This document shows, in pieces, positions 62,190 to 64,000 of a stretch of 64,000 bases of DNA. Within the stretch, counting starts at the first letter, position 1, and each line of letters starts with the position of its first letter. Position numbers and translations under genes: made by a program. The stretch is taken from assembly GCF_025133575.1 (NCBI RefSeq), contig NZ_CP104011.1, positions 5,960,965 to 6,024,964 of the forward strand, written 5' to 3'. Source of the DNA: Pseudomonas sp. GCEP-101. Lineage in GTDB: Bacteria; Pseudomonadota; Gammaproteobacteria; Pseudomonadales; Pseudomonadaceae. The notes under the pieces were generated by a model. The model was not told where the DNA came from and ran no database searches. It saw only the letters and a program-made list of their open reading frames with translations.

Positions 62190-64000
62190 TCACTCTTCCA
62201 GTTCGGCCCAACGCTCGATCAGCCGGTCCAGTTCTTCCTGCAGGGTACCCAGGCGCGCCAGGGCGGCCTGGGCTTCGTCCTGCGGTCGCTGGTAGAAGTC
62301 CGGCGACGCGGTTTCTGCCTGCAACGCGGCCAGCTCGCCTTCCAGGGCGTCGATCTGCCCGGGGATGGCCTCCAGTTCGCGTTGCAGCTTGTAGCTCAGT
62401 TTTTTCTTCGGCGCGGCGTCTGCCGGTGCGCTCACCGGCGCCGGATGCTCGACCGCGGGGGCAGCGGCGGGCTTGTCGCCCTTCTCCTCACCCACGCCCA
62501 GCAACTTCGGCGAGCCGCCCTGGCGCAGCCAGTCCTGGTAGCCGCCGACGAATTCGCGCACGCGCCCTTCACCCTCGAACACCAGGGTGCTGGTCACCAC
62601 GTTGTCGAGGAAGGCCCGGTCGTGGCTGACCATCAGCACGGTGCCATCGAAGGTCAGCAGTACCTCTTCCAGCAGTTCCAGGGTTTCCACGTCCAGGTCG
62701 TTGGTCGGCTCGTCCAGCACCAGCAGGTTGGCCGGCTTGCTGAACAGTTTGGCCAGCAACAGGCGTGCCCGCTCGCCGCCGGAGAGCGCCTTCACCGGGG
62801 TGCGGGCGCGTTGCGGGGAGAACAGGAAGTCGCCCAGGTAGCTGAGCACGTGGCGGTTCTGGCCGTTGATGGTGATGAACTCGCGACCTTCGGCGATGTT
62901 GTCGATGACGGTCTTTTCCGGCTCCAGCTGGTGACGCAGCTGGTCGAAATAAGCCACTTCCAGGCGGGTGCCTTCCTTGACGCTGCCCGACGTCGGCTGC
63001 AGGTCGCCCAGCAGCAGCTTGAGCAGCGTGGTCTTGCCGGTACCGTTGGCGCCCAGCAGGCCGATACGATCGCCGCGCTGCAGCACCAGGGAAAAGTCAC
63101 GGATCAAAGCAGGGCCGCCCGGGTGGGCGAAGCCGGCGTTCTCGACGACGATCACCTGCTTGCCGGACTTTTCCGCCGTCTCCAGCTGGAAGCTGGCCTT
63201 GCCCTGGCGCTCGCGGCGCTCGGCGCGCTCGTTGCGCATGGCCTTGAGCGCGCGCACTCGGCCTTCGTTACGGGTACGGCGCGCCTTGATGCCCTGGCGG
63301 ATCCACACTTCTTCCTGGGCCAGGCGCTTGTCGAACAGCGCATTGGCCGCCTCTTCCGCCGCCAGTTCCTGCTCTTTATGGACGAGGAAGCTGGCGTAGT
63401 CGCCATTCCAGTCGATCAGGTGGCCGCGGTCCAGTTCGAGAATGCGGGTGGCCACGGCCTGCAGGAAGGCGCGGTCGTGGGTGATGAACAGCACGGCACC
63501 GGGGAAGTCCGCCAGGGCGTTTTCCAGCCAGGCGATGGCGCCGATGTCCAGGTGGTTGGTCGGCTCGTCCAGCAGCAGCAGGTCGGGCTCGGCGACCAGC
63601 GCCTGGGCCAGCAGCACGCGGCGGCGCCAGCCACCGGAGAGCTCGGCGAGGGTCTTGTCGGCCGGCAGTTGCAGGCGGCTCAGCGTGGTGTCCACCAGCT
63701 GGCCGAGGCGCCAGCCGTCGCGGGCTTCCAGCTCCTGCTGGACGCGGGCGAGCTTGGCCAGGTCCTCCTCAGTCTCGATGTGCATGCTCAGGTGGTGGTA
63801 GCGGGCCAGCAGCTCGCCCACTTCGGCCAGGCCTTCGGCGACCACGTCATAGACGGTGCGTTCGTCGGCGCGCGGCAGTTCCTGCGGCAGCTCGCCGATC
63901 TTCAGCGCCGGGGCGCGCCAGATGTCGCCGTCGTCGGGCTTCTGCTCGCCCTTGACCAGCTTGAGCATGCTCGACTTGCCGGTGCCGTTGCGGCCAATGA
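62190..64000 (-). CDS. uup: ABC-F family ATPase Uup (5' end outside window)
   Basis: C-terminal ~600 residues of an ABC-F protein with two ATPase domains. The first domain's P-loop (IGRNGTGKSSML) is at the window edge, the first Walker B region LLLDEPTNHLD, the linker rich in Arg/Glu (RRTRNEGRVRALKAMRNERAERRERQG), the second P-loop LLGANGTGKTTLLKLLLGDL and second Walker B LLVLDEPTNDLD. The last ~80 residues form the Uup-type coiled coil (LSYKLQRELEAIPGQIDALEGELAALQAE). Uup affects precise transposon excision and ribosome function. The N-terminus lies past 64000. Confidence 0.95.
   Translation of the reverse strand, partial: IGRNGTGKSSMLKLVKGEQKPDDGDIWRAPALKIGELPQELPRADERTVYDVVAEGLAEVGELLARYHHLSMHIETEEDLAKLARVQQELEARDGWRLGQLVDTTLSRLQLPADKTLAELSGGWRRRVLLAQALVAEPDLLLLDEPTNHLDIGAIAWLENALADFPGAVLFITHDRAFLQAVATRILELDRGHLIDWNGDYASFLVHKEQELAAEEAANALFDKRLAQEEVWIRQGIKARRTRNEGRVRALKAMRNERAERRERQGKASFQLETAEKSGKQVIVVENAGFAHPGGPALIRDFSLVLQRGDRIGLLGANGTGKTTLLKLLLGDLQPTSGSVKEGTRLEVAYFDQLRHQLEPEKTVIDNIAEGREFITINGQNRHVLSYLGDFLFSPQRARTPVKALSGGERARLLLAKLFSKPANLLVLDEPTNDLDVETLELLEEVLLTFDGTVLMVSHDRAFLDNVVTSTLVFEGEGRVREFVGGYQDWLRQGGSPKLLGVGEEKGDKPAAAPAVEHPAPVSAPADAAPKKKLSYKLQRELEAIPGQIDALEGELAALQAETASPDFYQRPQDEAQAALARLGTLQEELDRLIERWAELEE

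Overview
The window is high-GC chromosomal core sequence from a gammaproteobacterium, almost certainly a Pseudomonas of the P. aeruginosa lineage. From memory of P. aeruginosa PAO1, gene content and order follow the stretch from the ETF:ubiquinone oxidoreductase gene to uup. It passes through tatD-pilZ-holB-tmk, the fab cluster, rne, lolCDE, sth, gap, mfd, nagZ, psrA, lexA-sulA, topA and fadBA. Pseudomonas-type REP sequences lie at several gene ends. I see no phage, insertion sequence, CRISPR array, tRNA or rRNA.

Layout. 1-6026: end of the ETF-QO gene, then DUF1285, a DUF4823-like lipoprotein, a radical SAM protein, moaA, a TetR regulator and a divergent class V aminotransferase. 6027-6290: an intergenic sRNA that I identify as RgsA. 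6291-16406 (minus): tatD, pilZ, holB, tmk, mltG, pabC, fabF, acpP, fabG, fabD, plsX, rpmF, yceD, a lipid and envelope synthesis cluster with its own acpP promoter and terminator. 16519-20400: maf (plus), then sppA, a HAD phosphatase and rluC (minus). 20401-23598: rne (plus) with a long repetitive Arg/Glu tail. 24037-30888 (minus): murB, a low-MW tyrosine phosphatase, kdsB, a Trm112-like gene, lpxK, exbD, exbB, comEC. 31041-36834: a DUF2062 gene, the lol operon (minus), and a PilZ-domain / small secreted protein / GDPD trio (plus). 36877-42576 (minus): sth, apbE, an aromatic amino acid permease, GAPDH. 42735-46873: mfd and a csiV-like gene. 46993-50185 (minus): mtnP, nagZ, an L,D-transpeptidase, psrA. 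50437-51538: the SOS operon lexA-sulA. 51583-58958 (minus): two small conserved proteins, topA, a DUF1653 gene, fadA, fadB. 59430-64000: a secreted helical protein, a small membrane protein, a universal stress protein, an uncharacterised protein and uup (cut by the window end).

How it works together. Much of the region serves lipid and envelope metabolism: fatty acid synthesis (fabF/acpP/fabG/fabD/plsX), lipid A (kdsB, lpxK), lipoprotein export (lol), peptidoglycan (murB, mltG, nagZ, L,D-transpeptidase) and beta-oxidation (fadBA, ETF-QO). Three control signals can be read directly. A double PsrA palindrome precedes psrA, and a degenerate copy with the same geometry precedes fadBA. The RgsA candidate carries eight bases complementary to the acpP Shine-Dalgarno. 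Two SOS boxes precede lexA-sulA. Because PsrA is known to activate rpoS and RgsA is RpoS-dependent, the window holds several nodes of one lipid and stress circuit.

The least expected structure is a dispersed intergenic repeat with three copies (33000-33142, 47752-47876, 61941-62139). Its ends and apical motif are conserved, while its long central stems differ in sequence yet still pair. Otherwise this is an ordinary core region, and I found no novel multi-gene system.
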